Below, in pieces: positions 48,025 to 58,903 of a stretch of DNA of 64,000 nt. The notes beneath the pieces are model-generated. The model made no database searches. It saw nothing but the letters and a program-made list of their open reading frames with translations, and was not told where the DNA came from. Position numbers and translations under genes: made by a program. Position 1 is the stretch's first letter, and every line of letters begins with the position of its first letter. Source of the DNA: Rhodothermales bacterium (GTDB taxonomy: Bacteria > Bacteroidota > Rhodothermia > Rhodothermales > VXPQ01); contig JAJECT010000024.1 of NCBI GenBank assembly GCA_022821845.1, positions 66,393 to 130,392 of the forward strand, in the 5' to 3' direction.

Positions 48025-49209
48025 ATGCCGGCCCAAGGCGCCATCACCTACGTAGAAACGCATGACGCGGCCCGTCGCATCGAACATGCGGTCCACGGTG
48101 TCCGCACCCTGGGGCTGGACTGCGAGGCCGCCGGACTCCATCGCTACTCGGACCGCCTCTGCCTCGTCCAACTCTCCGTCCTGAGCGAAACCTTTGTGCT
48201 GGACCCCCTCGCCCTCGACCTGAAGCCCTACCTGAAACCGCTTCTTGAGGACCCGCAGCGACGCATCGTCCTGCATGGCGGCGACTTTGACCTGCGGCTC
48301 CTGGCCCGCGATCTGGGCGTCGCGGTGGCCAACCCGGCAGACACCCAAATCGCAGCGAGCCTCCTCGGCGAACCCGCCCTCGGGCTTCAGGACCTGCTGG
48401 CTCAGCGCCTGAACATTCGCGTTTCCAAGAGATTCCAGAAAGCCGACTGGGCCCGCCGCCCCTTGCCCCGCAAGATGATCCACTACGCGGCGGGCGACAC
48501 GCGCCACCTGCACCGCCTGATAGCGACCCTTGAAAAGGAGCTCAGCAAGCGAGGACGCCTCCACTGGGCCAAGGAAGAATACCGCCGCCTTGCAGCAAGC
48601 GCGGCAAACGCCCACGAAGACGCCGCCGAACCCGATCCGGTAACCCGTTTCAAAGAGGCCCAGCGCATGGACGACCGGTCCGTCGCCGCGCTCCGGGAAA
48701 TCATTGCCTGGCGAGACCGGATCGCCCGCGCGCGAGACCGGGCGCCAGGCCGTATCGTGAACAACGCCGCGCTCGTCGAGGTCGTCGCCATGCGTCCCGC
48801 CTCCGTAGAGGCCCTCGCCGCCATCAGGGGGTTTCCGGCTCGCCTCGCCGAGACCCAGGGGCCAGCACTGCTCGGCGTCCTGGACCAGGTCGCCCGCCTG
48901 CCCGATTCGGCGTTGTCCCCCTACCCGCCCGCCCCCCGCGCTACCCGGCCAACCGAGGACGAAGAAGCCGCCTTCGACCGCCTGAAAAAAGCGCGCAACC
49001 GCGCGGCGGAACGCCTGCAACTTGATCGGGGAATCGTCATGCCGAACCATGCGCTACAAAACATCGCCGCCGCCGCGCCAAAGAACCTTGCCGCCCTGAC
49101 GGCCATTCCCGAAGTACGCCAGTGGCAAGCGGAAACCATCGGCAAAGAACTGCTTGCGGCCCTGCGCCAAACCCCGGCCACTCCAAGCCAACCAAATAGC
49201 CCTCCTTAA
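48025..49209 (+). CDS. rnd: Ribonuclease D (3'-5' exonuclease with HRDC)
   Basis: LGLDCEAAGLHRYSDRLCLVQLSV; VLHGGDFDLRLLARDLG; KADWARRPLPRKMIHYAAGDTRHL. Confidence 0.92.
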   Translation: MPAQGAITYVETHDAARRIEHAVHGVRTLGLDCEAAGLHRYSDRLCLVQLSVLSETFVLDPLALDLKPYLKPLLEDPQRRIVLHGGDFDLRLLARDLGVAVANPADTQIAASLLGEPALGLQDLLAQRLNIRVSKRFQKADWARRPLPRKMIHYAAGDTRHLHRLIATLEKELSKRGRLHWAKEEYRRLAASAANAHEDAAEPDPVTRFKEAQRMDDRSVAALREIIAWRDRIARARDRAPGRIVNNAALVEVVAMRPASVEALAAIRGFPARLAETQGPALLGVLDQVARLPDSALSPYPPAPRATRPTEDEEAAFDRLKKARNRAAERLQLDRGIVMPNHALQNIAAAAPKNLAALTAIPEVRQWQAETIGKELLAALRQTPATPSQPNSPP

Positions 49210-49413
49210 TTTTTTAGGAGCCGATTTTCGCCGCCTTAATTATTTAGGATACGAATGGACGGAAGCGACGGAGACGGCATGTTTTTACAATCATAAGTTA
49301 TTTATTTTCAATTATTTATAACATAAAAATTTTTTTCTTTCGCGGCCGGAACCTGCGGCGCGCTATGCCGCTATAATAATCAAGCAGCAGTCAACCCGTG
49401 ATTACAGGACGCC

Positions 49414-49911
49414 GTGAGCGAGACGATAAAATACTGGACCAACCTGGGGACTATCCTGACGATCGGGATCGCCTTGTTCGTCGCAGTCCTTAACATGCAT
49501 TCGTCGCTCAATGCACAAATGTCGGACTTGCGCGGGGAAATGGTAAACATGCGGGGGGAAATGGCGGACATGCGGGAACGTCTCGCCCGCATTGAAACCC
49601 GCCTTGATCATCTTGAAGGCCGCGTTGACCGCATTGAGAACCACCTCGGCATTGTCGCCGCCGCGGACACGGGCGCGGAAACGCCGGCAGTAACGCCCGC
49701 GCGGGAACATACTGGTGAAGCAATCGGGGCCGCGCAGCCACCCGCCCGGAATGTAGCGCCGGCGCATAGCCCGCAAGTCTGGAGCCGCAGCCGAAATAGC
49801 CGCATCGTCCTGCTGCTTGCCCGGCATGCGGAAAACATACGCTCTATTCTGGCGCCCGGCTCATTGCCCCGCTTCGTCCCCGGCAATCAGGGCCTGCACT
49901 GCGTCGCGTAA
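49414..49911 (+). CDS. Membrane-anchored coiled-coil hypothetical protein
   Basis: GTG start, one TM helix then heptad-like MSDLRGEMVNMRGEMADMRERLARIETRLDHLEGRVDRIENHL. Confidence 0.6.
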   Translation: MSETIKYWTNLGTILTIGIALFVAVLNMHSSLNAQMSDLRGEMVNMRGEMADMRERLARIETRLDHLEGRVDRIENHLGIVAAADTGAETPAVTPAREHTGEAIGAAQPPARNVAPAHSPQVWSRSRNSRIVLLLARHAENIRSILAPGSLPRFVPGNQGLHCVA

Positions 49912-50152
49912 CCCCGCCGGGAACGCGAAAACAGGGCGCAACCCGCATGGCGGTTTCCCGGCGGCGCATCTCATCCGTCGCCCCGCATCGCGGAGCCGTA
50001 CGCCCGCGAATCGCCGGAAAGAAAGCGCCCTCCCGAAACGCCTCTATGCGCCGCGCCCCCTGAGTGCCTCTCATAGTTGCGCGCTGCAATCATGAGGCTT
50101 TCCTCCCGAACCCCCTCTGCGCATCGTCCCTCCCGGAATGTATTCATTTATC

Positions 50153-50187
50153 CATGAAAATCCATAATACGATTTTAGATTTTCATG
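50153..50187. promoter_or_regulatory. Inverted repeat in AT-rich region upstream of the ATPase gene
   Basis: CATGAAAATC-15 nt-GATTTTCATG, perfect 10-bp arms; followed by tactataatcat (-10-like). Confidence 0.5.
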
Positions 50188-50318
50188 TATATTATACTAT
50201 AATCATGCCCTTTCGCCCTGTGCCGTGTCCCATCAAATAGCATATACTACGCGACCAACGCGAAGCGGCGGACGACGCGGTCTTGGTCAGCGTACCCCTA
50301 ATCAACGCATCTTGCAAG

Positions 50319-51479
50319 ATGATACCGCGCAACGAACACGAAACCGCCCTCCGGGACCTCCTGCGTCAATTCCCCGTCGTGGGCATCGTAGGCGCCAGGC
50401 AGGTCGGCAAAACCACGCTTGCGCGCCGCCTGACGAGCGACTGGCCGACCCCCGTCCATTTTTTCGATCTGGAAGACCCGACGCACGAAGCGGCGCTCGC
50501 CGACCCAAAACTGGCCCTCGAATCCCTGCGCGGACTCATCGTCATCGACGAGGTACAGCGGCGCCCCGAACTCTTTCCCCTGCTGCGCGTGCTGGCGGAC
50601 CGCAGGGGCCATCCCGCGCGCTTTCTTGTGCTCGGCAGCGCAAGCCCGGACCTGTTGCGCCAATCCTCGGAGACGCTTGCCGGGCGCATCGTTTATTACG
50701 AACTGCCGCCATTTCGCGCAAACGAAGTCGGCGCCGACAACATCGAAACACTTTGGCTGCGCGGGGGATTTCCAAACTCCTTTCTCGCCGAAGACGATAC
50801 GCAGAGCCTGGTCTGGCGCAACGCATTCGTCCGCACCTTCCTGGAACGCGACCTGCCGCAACTCGGATTTTCCGCGCCCGCCGCAACCATGCGCCGCTTC
50901 TGGACCATGCTGGCGCATTATCACGGCAACCGCTGGAGCAGCGCCGAACCAGGACGCGCCCTCGGGTTAACCGGCCCCACCATCAACGCCTGGCTGGACG
51001 CGCTCGTCGATGCGCTGATCGTGCGCAAACTGCCTCCCTGGCACGAAAATCTCAAAAAGCGACAAGTCAAGGCGCCCAAAATATATATCGAAGACGCCGG
51101 ACTGCTCCATGCCTTGCTGGGCATCGACTCCCGGGAAGCGCTCATGGGACACCCAAAGTCCGGCTCCTCCTGGGAAGGATTCGCCATGCAGGAAATTATT
51201 CGCCTGACCGGGGTCGCCTGGGAGCAGTGCTACCACTGGGCAACCCATCAGGGCGCGGAACTGGACTTCCTTGCGATACATAAAGGACAGCGCATCGGAT
51301 TCGAGTTCAAACGCACGAGCGCCCCCTCCATGACCCGCTCCATGCACTCCGCCCTGAACAGTCTCCAGCTGGACCGCCTGTTCGTCGTCTTCCCGGGAAA
51401 CGCCCGCTTTGCCCTGCACGAACGAGTCGAAGCCACAGGCCTTTCTCTTGCCCTCGCCGAAGGCTTCCGCTACCTGTGA
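50319..51479 (+). CDS. ATP-binding protein (AAA + DUF4143 type)
   Basis: [48 protein letters not shown]-terminal nuclease-like [22 protein letters not shown]. Confidence 0.9.
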   Translation: MIPRNEHETALRDLLRQFPVVGIVGARQVGKTTLARRLTSDWPTPVHFFDLEDPTHEAALADPKLALESLRGLIVIDEVQRRPELFPLLRVLADRRGHPARFLVLGSASPDLLRQSSETLAGRIVYYELPPFRANEVGADNIETLWLRGGFPNSFLAEDDTQSLVWRNAFVRTFLERDLPQLGFSAPAATMRRFWTMLAHYHGNRWSSAEPGRALGLTGPTINAWLDALVDALIVRKLPPWHENLKKRQVKAPKIYIEDAGLLHALLGIDSREALMGHPKSGSSWEGFAMQEIIRLTGVAWEQCYHWATHQGAELDFLAIHKGQRIGFEFKRTSAPSMTRSMHSALNSLQLDRLFVVFPGNARFALHERVEATGLSLALAEGFRYL

Positions 51480-51637
51480 TCCGGCGCATTGTCCCGGACC
51501 ATTTCGGCCTTTGGGGCGTAATTACAGGATACCCCTTTTTTATTCCGGCCCTGCGCGGCGCGGCGTTCGGGGACCTCCCGAAACCGCCCTCCAGCCCGCC
51601 CGAACGCTCCGCCGCCGGATACATCCACAAGAACGCC

Positions 51638-54355
51638 ATGAAAGACCCCTTCGGCGCCCGCGACACGTTCGACACAGGATCGGGCAACGCCTACCTCTAC
51701 CGGCTCGACCGCCTCGCCGACCGCGGTCTCGGCGATCCGAACCGCCTCCCCTTCTCCATCAAGGTGCTGCTCGAATCCGCGCTCCGGGAGTGCGACGGAC
51801 GCGCCGTCACGCCGGAAGACGTCGAACGCCTCGCGACGTACGACCCGAAGCGCCCCGCCCGCGAGGAAATTCCCTTCGCGCCCGCCCGCGTCCTGTTGCA
51901 GGATTTCACGGGCGTGCCCGCCGTGGTGGACCTGGCCGCGCTCCGCTCCGCCGTAGCCCGCCTCGGCGGCGACACCGACGCCATCAACCCGAGGGTGCCC
52001 GTGCATCTCGTGATCGACCACTCCATTCAGGTGGATCATTTCGGAACGCACGAAGCCCTGCGCCTGAATTCGGACATCGAGTTTCGGCGGAACCAGGAAC
52101 GGTACGCCTTCCTGCACTGGGGACAAAAAGCCTTCGAGAATTTCTCGGTCGTGCCTCCGTCCGGCGGCATTTGCCACCAGGTGAATCTGGAATATATCGC
52201 CCGCGGCGTATGGACCCGCCCGGAGGACGGGTTGCAAGTAGCCTACCCGGATTCCCTCGTCGGAACGGACAGCCATACGACCATGATCAACGGGCTGGGC
52301 GTACTTGGCTGGGGCGTGGGCGGCATCGAAGCCGAGGCCGCCATGCTGGGCCAGCCGATCTGCATGCTCATGCCGGAAGTGATCGGGTTTCGGCTGACGG
52401 GACGACTCCCGGAAGGGGCCACGGCCACCGACCTGGTGCTGACCGCCACGCGCCGCCTGCGCTCCTACGGCGTCGTGGGCCGGTTCGTGGAATTCTTCGG
52501 CCCCGGCCTGGACCATATGTCCATTCCGGACCGCGCCACCATTTCCAACATGGCCCCGGAGTACGGCGCCACCATGGGCTTCTTCCCCGTGGACCGGATC
52601 ACGCTCGACTACATGCTCCGCACGGGCCGCGAACCGGCGCTCGTGGACATGGTGGAACGGTATGCGAAGGAGCAAGGCCTTTTCCGCGCGGCGGACGCCC
52701 CCGACCCGGAATTTCTAGACGTGCTGGAGCTGGACCTTGGCGACGTGGTGCCGAGCGTGGCGGGCCCGAAACGTCCGCAGGACCTCATCCCCATGCCCGA
52801 ACTCGGCAAAACCTTCGCCGCCACGCTGACCGCCCCGGCCGGTCCCCAGGGCTTCGGCCTGCAACCGGGCGCGCTCGCCCGCGCCGGACGCTACCGGGAC
52901 GAACAGGGCAACGAGCGTACGCTGCGGCACGGCGACGTAGCCATCGCCGCCATCACCAGCTGCACGAACACCAGCAATCCGTCGGTCATGATCGGCGCCG
53001 GCCTGGTGGCGAAGCACGCCGTGGAACGCGGCCTGCGCGTGCCCCCGTACGTCAAGACAAGCCTGGCGCCCGGCTCCCGCGTCGTTACTCGCTACCTGCA
53101 CGAAGCCGGGCTGCTTCCATACCTGAATCAACTGGGGTTCAACCTGGTGGGCTACGGGTGCACCACCTGCATCGGCAATTCGGGTCCCTTGCCTGAACCA
53201 GTCGCCGAGGCCATCCGGGAGGCTGATCTCGTCGTGGCGGGCGTACTTTCGGGGAATCGGAACTTCGAGGGCCGCATTCACCCGCACGTGCAGGCCAATT
53301 TCCTGGCTTCCCCGCCGCTCGTGGTGGCCTACGCACTGGCCGGCACAGTGGATATCGACCTCGCGAACGACCCCCTCGGCAAGGATTCGGCGGGGGACGA
53401 CGTATACCTGCGCGACATCTGGCCGGATTCCGGGGAGATTCTCCGCACGATCCGCGAAGTCGTTACTCCAGACCTGTTCCGGGACGAATACGACGGCGTC
53501 GAAACGTCCAGCGAAACCTGGAACGCCATCGAAACGGCAGAAGGGTCGCTGTGCGAATGGGACGATAGTTCGACCTACATCCAGGAGCCGCCCTACTTCG
53601 TGGATATGGACCCGGAAACGCCCGCCATACAGGAAATCCGGGGCGCCCGGGTACTGGCCAAACTCGGCGATTCCACCACCACGGACCATATTTCGCCCGC
53701 CGGCGCCATCGGACAGGATACGCCCGCCGGAAAATACCTGACCGAACAGGGCGTCCGGCGACATGCCTTCAATTCGTACGGATCGCGCCGGGGGAACCAC
53801 GAAGTGATGATTCGTGGCACGTTCGCCAACATCCGCATCAAGAACCAGCTGGTTCCGGGGACGGAAGGCGGCGTCACGCGACACTTTCCCACGAACGAAA
53901 CCATGTCCATCTACGACGCCGCCATGCGCTACGGCGAGGCGGGCGTCCCGCTCGTCGTGCTGGGCGGCAAGGATTACGGCATGGGATCGAGCCGGGACTG
54001 GGCGGCGAAAGGAACGCTGCTGCTGGGCGTCAAGGCGACCATCGTGGAGAATTACGAACGCATCCACCGGTCGAACCTGATCGGCATGGGCGTGCTCCCC
54101 CTGCAATTCCGCAAGGGAGAAACCGCGGCCACCCTGGGACTGACCGGCGAGGAGACCTTCGATATTCCCGTAACCGACGCCGTAGCGCCCCGGCAGGAAA
54201 TCACCGTAACCGCCGCGAGGCCGGACGGAACGCAGACCGCCTTCCAGGCCGTCGTCCGCCTCGACACCGACGTAGAAGTGGATTATTACCGCAACGGCGG
54301 CATCCTCCACTATGTGTTGCGGGACTATCTGCGGCGAGCGCGCGTAACGGCATGA
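51638..54355 (+). CDS. acnA: Aconitate hydratase
   Basis: [74 protein letters not shown]. Confidence 0.96.
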   Translation: MKDPFGARDTFDTGSGNAYLYRLDRLADRGLGDPNRLPFSIKVLLESALRECDGRAVTPEDVERLATYDPKRPAREEIPFAPARVLLQDFTGVPAVVDLAALRSAVARLGGDTDAINPRVPVHLVIDHSIQVDHFGTHEALRLNSDIEFRRNQERYAFLHWGQKAFENFSVVPPSGGICHQVNLEYIARGVWTRPEDGLQVAYPDSLVGTDSHTTMINGLGVLGWGVGGIEAEAAMLGQPICMLMPEVIGFRLTGRLPEGATATDLVLTATRRLRSYGVVGRFVEFFGPGLDHMSIPDRATISNMAPEYGATMGFFPVDRITLDYMLRTGREPALVDMVERYAKEQGLFRAADAPDPEFLDVLELDLGDVVPSVAGPKRPQDLIPMPELGKTFAATLTAPAGPQGFGLQPGALARAGRYRDEQGNERTLRHGDVAIAAITSCTNTSNPSVMIGAGLVAKHAVERGLRVPPYVKTSLAPGSRVVTRYLHEAGLLPYLNQLGFNLVGYGCTTCIGNSGPLPEPVAEAIREADLVVAGVLSGNRNFEGRIHPHVQANFLASPPLVVAYALAGTVDIDLANDPLGKDSAGDDVYLRDIWPDSGEILRTIREVVTPDLFRDEYDGVETSSETWNAIETAEGSLCEWDDSSTYIQEPPYFVDMDPETPAIQEIRGARVLAKLGDSTTTDHISPAGAIGQDTPAGKYLTEQGVRRHAFNSYGSRRGNHEVMIRGTFANIRIKNQLVPGTEGGVTRHFPTNETMSIYDAAMRYGEAGVPLVVLGGKDYGMGSSRDWAAKGTLLLGVKATIVENYERIHRSNLIGMGVLPLQFRKGETAATLGLTGEETFDIPVTDAVAPRQEITVTAARPDGTQTAFQAVVRLDTDVEVDYYRNGGILHYVLRDYLRRARVTA

Positions 54356-54535
54356 GGGTCATACAGATACAGTATTTCTTGACATAATACAGAATGATGT
54401 CATGTCCTCGTATCCAGTTTTCTACCTGTGACTTGAAGCCGGGCACATCCTCGTTGCTTTATACGATCTACTGAACCGTCACGGTGCTAACCAGTTCATT
54501 CTCCGTGGCAATTCCCTGTTCAGCGCCGCCAAAAC

Positions 54536-57500
54536 CTACGGCGCCTCGCCTGAAAGTATCCGCCAGACGCGCTGATAGCCCGTGCCGTCCAGCGCAGCAT
54601 GGGCGGGTCGAACACGCCCCCAATCTTGTGGCTGCATACCTCTGAGAAAGTCTCGCGCATGGCCAATGGAATACTGAGCCTGCGTATCGGGCACAGACTC
54701 CTTGTACAAATCGCCGAGATTTACCGCCACGCTTCGAGGCACTGAATTCATGCGCATCAGAACCCCCTCCTCGGATCGGACCCCATGGTAAATCATAGCA
54801 GGTAGAACTTGCATGCGGCGGCGGTCGCGATCAGAGATGTCCTGACTTGCTCCCGCCATTGCACTCAGAGCGGAAATACCCCACGTACCACCGTTGGCGA
54901 TAGCCCTGTATATAGCCCGGCAGGTATCAGTGAGCGCCTTGGTGTCCGCAGAATCCCCGGAACCACTAAAATACCGCGTAGCGATTTCCTTGATTTGCTC
55001 CCCATTGACCCAGTCTCGGGTAATATCCGACAACGCACTCTGCCCACGCCCTCCGCCAACGATATCCGTGAACTGGCGTTCCAGTTGCGGCACCTGGAGC
55101 ATCACCCCGAAAATATCCGCAATCCGGCCAGCCTCCCCAAACAGGCTATCCGGAACCCAGTCGTCAGGTTGCAATCTATTCTCTAATCTGCCAAGCCCCT
55201 GCATGGCTTTACCCACGCCTTCTGGAGAAAAGCCCGTGGCGTCGGCAAGCGAAGCCATTCCCGACGGCATTTCGGCGATCTGCTTGGCATAATCCCGCGT
55301 AGCTTGCAAAAGAGCATCCGCATGTCCCCTCCGATCAGCATCGGCGCGAAGAGTCGTGTAGCCATAGGTAGAGCGCAACAATTGCTCGGAATCCGCAAGC
55401 ACCGCGTCCAGGTTTTTCTTCTCCGCCCACAAATGCGCCACATAACAACGAAAATCTTCCCACTGATCTGTCCAAAGCATGCCAGCAAGGCCAGCCAATT
55501 TACCCTGCCTGTCAAGGTCGTCCAGAAGAGTAACCAATCTTGATACGAGCGCCCCTGTATTTCGGCTAACAAACCTTATTATTTCTTCTCGATTCTGGCC
55601 TTCTGCAAGGCCTATCACGCCTACGCTGTCGTGTCCAATGCGCCCGGCTCGACCAGCCAGATTCCAGAATTCCCGGGGGGTCATCTCGACTTGCCCGTAT
55701 TGACCCGGGAAATGTCTTGACGCCAGAAACACAGATGAAACGGGAAAATCGATGCCTTGCGCCACAGTGGTCGTCGCACACAACACCTTGAGACGACCAG
55801 ACTCTGCAAGCCATTCCATGAGCGCGCGGGTCTCGTCCGATAAACCAGCATGATGCACTCCTATGCCGTGATCCAGCATGTCCACCAACTCGAAGTTCTC
55901 CGCTATCTCAGTGCGCAAGAAGTCCTGAACCAGCCTGGTGTCGGCATCGGGATACGCCATAACCGGCATGGACTTCTGCAGCATTCGAGCCATACCCCAA
56001 ACCGAACTGATTCGATTGGCGACGGCAATACTTGTGCCTCGCTGAGACATAATGGAGGCCATAGCGCCTGACTGAAAAGCCAGATGCGTTTGCTTGCCCC
56101 TGCCAGAAAGCACCTTGCTTCTGGGAACCTTAACAGGCGTGCATTCACCCACGCGGTGCGTCCCTTGCAGATGCATTGCCTTAGAGGTCGCCGTCAGCGT
56201 TTCGAATTCGAGGCGCCACCCCGCTCGTTTCGATTCATCCGAGACTGCTCGATAAAGGCCCAGTATTCTCTCGTTAGGTCTCCATGCCGTTGATCCCAAA
56301 CTTATTGCCTTACCCGCGTTCACGTCGTGAGCAAGCCACTTCGCCACATCGTCGGTTCCTTCAACGAATGGCATGAGGAGAAGGAAATGCGCATCCGGGC
56401 AATCCCGCTTGACCGTGGCTAAAAAGAGCTCGATCCGTAACCCGCGACCAGCGGCCTCCATGTTATGGGCTTCGTCCATAACGAGAAGCGCCATCGGGCG
56501 CGCAATTCTCTTGTTTCGAATCGCCAGAGATAGTTTTTCCGGCGTTGCAATCAATACATCGAAAGCATTCGCCTCGGCTTTCAGGAGTTCATCCTCGAAT
56601 GCATCTACCTCGACCGCAGAAGTCAACTGCTCTACCCGAAGCCCGATGGGTTCAAAATCCCTGCGCAAGCGACGGGCGATCTGGGCGCAAAGCGCCCTCG
56701 TAGGCGCCACGTAAGCAACCCAGCCTCCGCTTTCCCGAAACTGATTGAGTGCTTGCAGAATGCGAAACTGCGCCAACAGCGTCTTGCCGCCGGAGGTTGG
56801 CATCTCCACCACGATCGCCGTCTTGGCCGGATCCAAAAGACCCTCTTCAAGGAGGGCTGCCCTTTGCGGGGGAAGAAGTTGAAACATCGGACGATGTTCT
56901 CGTTTTCCCAATGACCGGACAAACTCAGAGGTCTTCGAATTGACCCTCCGCACGGCCCACCACATCGATATTCTGACCATGACATGCCCGGTGGCGTGAA
57001 GCCAGCGCAGCAAGACATACAGGCCCGCATCGCCAAGTGCAGTAGCAGCCTTGATACCCGCCTCAAAGTGCTTGTCCAGTTGAATCATCGGGTCAGGCAT
57101 GTCGCCTTGCAGCATATATCGGGCCAGTATTTCGGTCGCCTTGGCCCAATGGTACAAGGCCACTAATCTCATAGCAATAGCCCTGTTCCCTGCATCGGAA
57201 CCGCCTTCAAACTGCCGCTCCTCATGCTCGTTCTGGTCAACCCGTAATCCGGCGATGATCTCGCGCACTCTGTCCAGATCGTCCCAACCATCCTTGCGAA
57301 AAAGCCTGACCCAGCATTCGAAGAGTCGGTACAGTACTCGAGTGTCCCATGGCATATCCGCTACGCTGGGCGCAGCAAGGCTATCCGGACGCTCGTCATA
57401 CCAACGACGCAGGTCGGACCAGCGGTCTCCGCAATAAGCCAGGGCAGACAACCTCAACACAAAGAATATCCGGTCTATATTCTCCTGCGGGACCGGGAAA

Positions 57501-57844
57501 AGACGACGAAGTTCAAAGGCTTTATACGACGCAGCGACTGCTTGCTCCCGCAACGATCCGGCCTCCCCCGTTGGACTTGCCAATGCCTCCAGGCCTTCAA
57601 TGGCAGCCAATTCATAGGCAAACGCAACCCGGTCCAGCAATTCATCCTCAGCCTTATTACTCAGATCATGATGCTGTGCATGCCCTCCATCCGCAGCGAA
57701 GTCGAAAAAAATTTGACGGCCAACGGCGTGATGCGCCAGGCGTTCGTTCATTAGCCGTTCCGCCTTATCCAGATCAGCCTGGCCAATAGCCGCGATTGCC
57801 CAGTGAGAGGTCAATGCACGTAATGACTCCTGCGTAATGCTCAT
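54536..57844 (-). CDS. DEAD/DEAH-box (Ski2-like) helicase, HamB-like
   Basis: EMPTSGGKTLLAQF (Walker A), VMDEAHNME (DEAH), TTTVAQGIDFPVSSV, EFWNLAGRAGR; long helical N-terminus; translationally coupled to the upstream nuclease-like gene. Confidence 0.82.
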   Translation of the reverse strand: MSITQESLRALTSHWAIAAIGQADLDKAERLMNERLAHHAVGRQIFFDFAADGGHAQHHDLSNKAEDELLDRVAFAYELAAIEGLEALASPTGEAGSLREQAVAASYKAFELRRLFPVPQENIDRIFFVLRLSALAYCGDRWSDLRRWYDERPDSLAAPSVADMPWDTRVLYRLFECWVRLFRKDGWDDLDRVREIIAGLRVDQNEHEERQFEGGSDAGNRAIAMRLVALYHWAKATEILARYMLQGDMPDPMIQLDKHFEAGIKAATALGDAGLYVLLRWLHATGHVMVRISMWWAVRRVNSKTSEFVRSLGKREHRPMFQLLPPQRAALLEEGLLDPAKTAIVVEMPTSGGKTLLAQFRILQALNQFRESGGWVAYVAPTRALCAQIARRLRRDFEPIGLRVEQLTSAVEVDAFEDELLKAEANAFDVLIATPEKLSLAIRNKRIARPMALLVMDEAHNMEAAGRGLRIELFLATVKRDCPDAHFLLLMPFVEGTDDVAKWLAHDVNAGKAISLGSTAWRPNERILGLYRAVSDESKRAGWRLEFETLTATSKAMHLQGTHRVGECTPVKVPRSKVLSGRGKQTHLAFQSGAMASIMSQRGTSIAVANRISSVWGMARMLQKSMPVMAYPDADTRLVQDFLRTEIAENFELVDMLDHGIGVHHAGLSDETRALMEWLAESGRLKVLCATTTVAQGIDFPVSSVFLASRHFPGQYGQVEMTPREFWNLAGRAGRIGHDSVGVIGLAEGQNREEIIRFVSRNTGALVSRLVTLLDDLDRQGKLAGLAGMLWTDQWEDFRCYVAHLWAEKKNLDAVLADSEQLLRSTYGYTTLRADADRRGHADALLQATRDYAKQIAEMPSGMASLADATGFSPEGVGKAMQGLGRLENRLQPDDWVPDSLFGEAGRIADIFGVMLQVPQLERQFTDIVGGGRGQSALSDITRDWVNGEQIKEIATRYFSGSGDSADTKALTDTCRAIYRAIANGGTWGISALSAMAGASQDISDRDRRRMQVLPAMIYHGVRSEEGVLMRMNSVPRSVAVNLGDLYKESVPDTQAQYSIGHARDFLRGMQPQDWGRVRPAHAALDGTGYQRVWRILSGEAP

Positions 57845-58674
57845 CCCGCATCACCTCCCTTCATGCGTGCCAGAACGTCCTTGCCCAAATCGTTGATTCG
57901 GCCCCCGGGCAAGTATATTCCAAGGAATGCGATGTCCATTCCTTCAGGACAATCGGAAGCAAGTTCCAACACGATGCCCCGGAGATCGCGTTCATCCGGG
58001 GGTAAATCACGGACAAGGACTCCGTACAATCGAACATCGCTTTTAGCAGACAAATACCTTTCCACGGCCTGTATAAACAGGCAGGCCCAATCGGTATTCC
58101 GAGAACGAAGAAGCATATACTGGACCAAGCCATCCCGAAGGTTAACATCATTGCGCAAGTTCTCTATCTGTTGCCGAAGCCCCGACCTACCATGAACGAC
58201 GCCCGGCGGATAGCGAGTATCGGACGAGGTTTTGACTTCGGCGAATACCAATCTATAGCGCCCGCCCTCCATTGCGAATCCCACGAGATCAGCGCCAGGA
58301 AGGCTCGCCCCGAATCGCCGCTCATCCCGACTCATCGGCCACGGAAAATTACATCCGCGCCAATCCTTAAGATACGCCTCGGCGATGACTTCGCCGACAC
58401 GCCAGTTCTTGAATCCCTTTTTTACGCGTTCACTAACGCGCTCGGCGACAAAGTCCGTTGCGCCCAGTGACATCAGTGCCTCTTCAATTAGCGCCGAACC
58501 CGAATCGTCGAGAAGAATGCTTCTGACAGAGCCAGTCAAGGCTTCGTCTAATTCGCTGGAAGCCCACGTAATACCGGTTCCGGTACACGGCTCCTTGCCC
58601 AGCGTATACGCAATCACGCCTGCGGCCACCCGAGTGCCAGACCCAGGGCCGCTTCCTGCTCCCGTATTCGTCAT
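57841..58674 (-). CDS. HamA/DUF1837-like nuclease subunit
   Basis: GEVIAEAYLKD...GADLVGFAMEGGRYRLVFAEVKTSSD, PD-(D/E)xK-like; ATG/stop overlap with the downstream helicase gene. Confidence 0.65.
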   Translation of the reverse strand: MTNTGAGSGPGSGTRVAAGVIAYTLGKEPCTGTGITWASSELDEALTGSVRSILLDDSGSALIEEALMSLGATDFVAERVSERVKKGFKNWRVGEVIAEAYLKDWRGCNFPWPMSRDERRFGASLPGADLVGFAMEGGRYRLVFAEVKTSSDTRYPPGVVHGRSGLRQQIENLRNDVNLRDGLVQYMLLRSRNTDWACLFIQAVERYLSAKSDVRLYGVLVRDLPPDERDLRGIVLELASDCPEGMDIAFLGIYLPGGRINDLGKDVLARMKGGDAG

Positions 58675-58690
58675 TTCCTACAAATCGGTT

Positions 58691-58842
58691 TATGCATTTT
58701 TTGCATAATAGCGGCCTTTTCTATGCGTTTTTTGCATAGACAGAGGGTCTGCCCGGTCAGGAGATTGCTATTCTGTCCCGTCGGCGCACCATGCTATGCA
58801 TTTTTTGCATAACGATAGCCACTTCTATGCGTTTTTCGCATA
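58691..58842. repeat. Four copies of palindrome TATGCRTTTTTYGCATA upstream of the hamA-like gene
   Basis: 58691-58707, 58722-58738, 58795-58811, 58826-58842; arranged as two 48-bp direct-repeat units. Confidence 0.92.
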
Positions 58843-58903
58843 ATAACGGCTTTTGGTTATACACGCGCACATAATACAAAAACCGGGGCGCCTATGCAAC
58901 GCC

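Noticed and set aside
58691-58842. CRISPR array interpretation of the four palindromes
   Set aside because: Only four 17-bp units with 14- and 56-bp gaps and no cas genes; fits operator repeats better.
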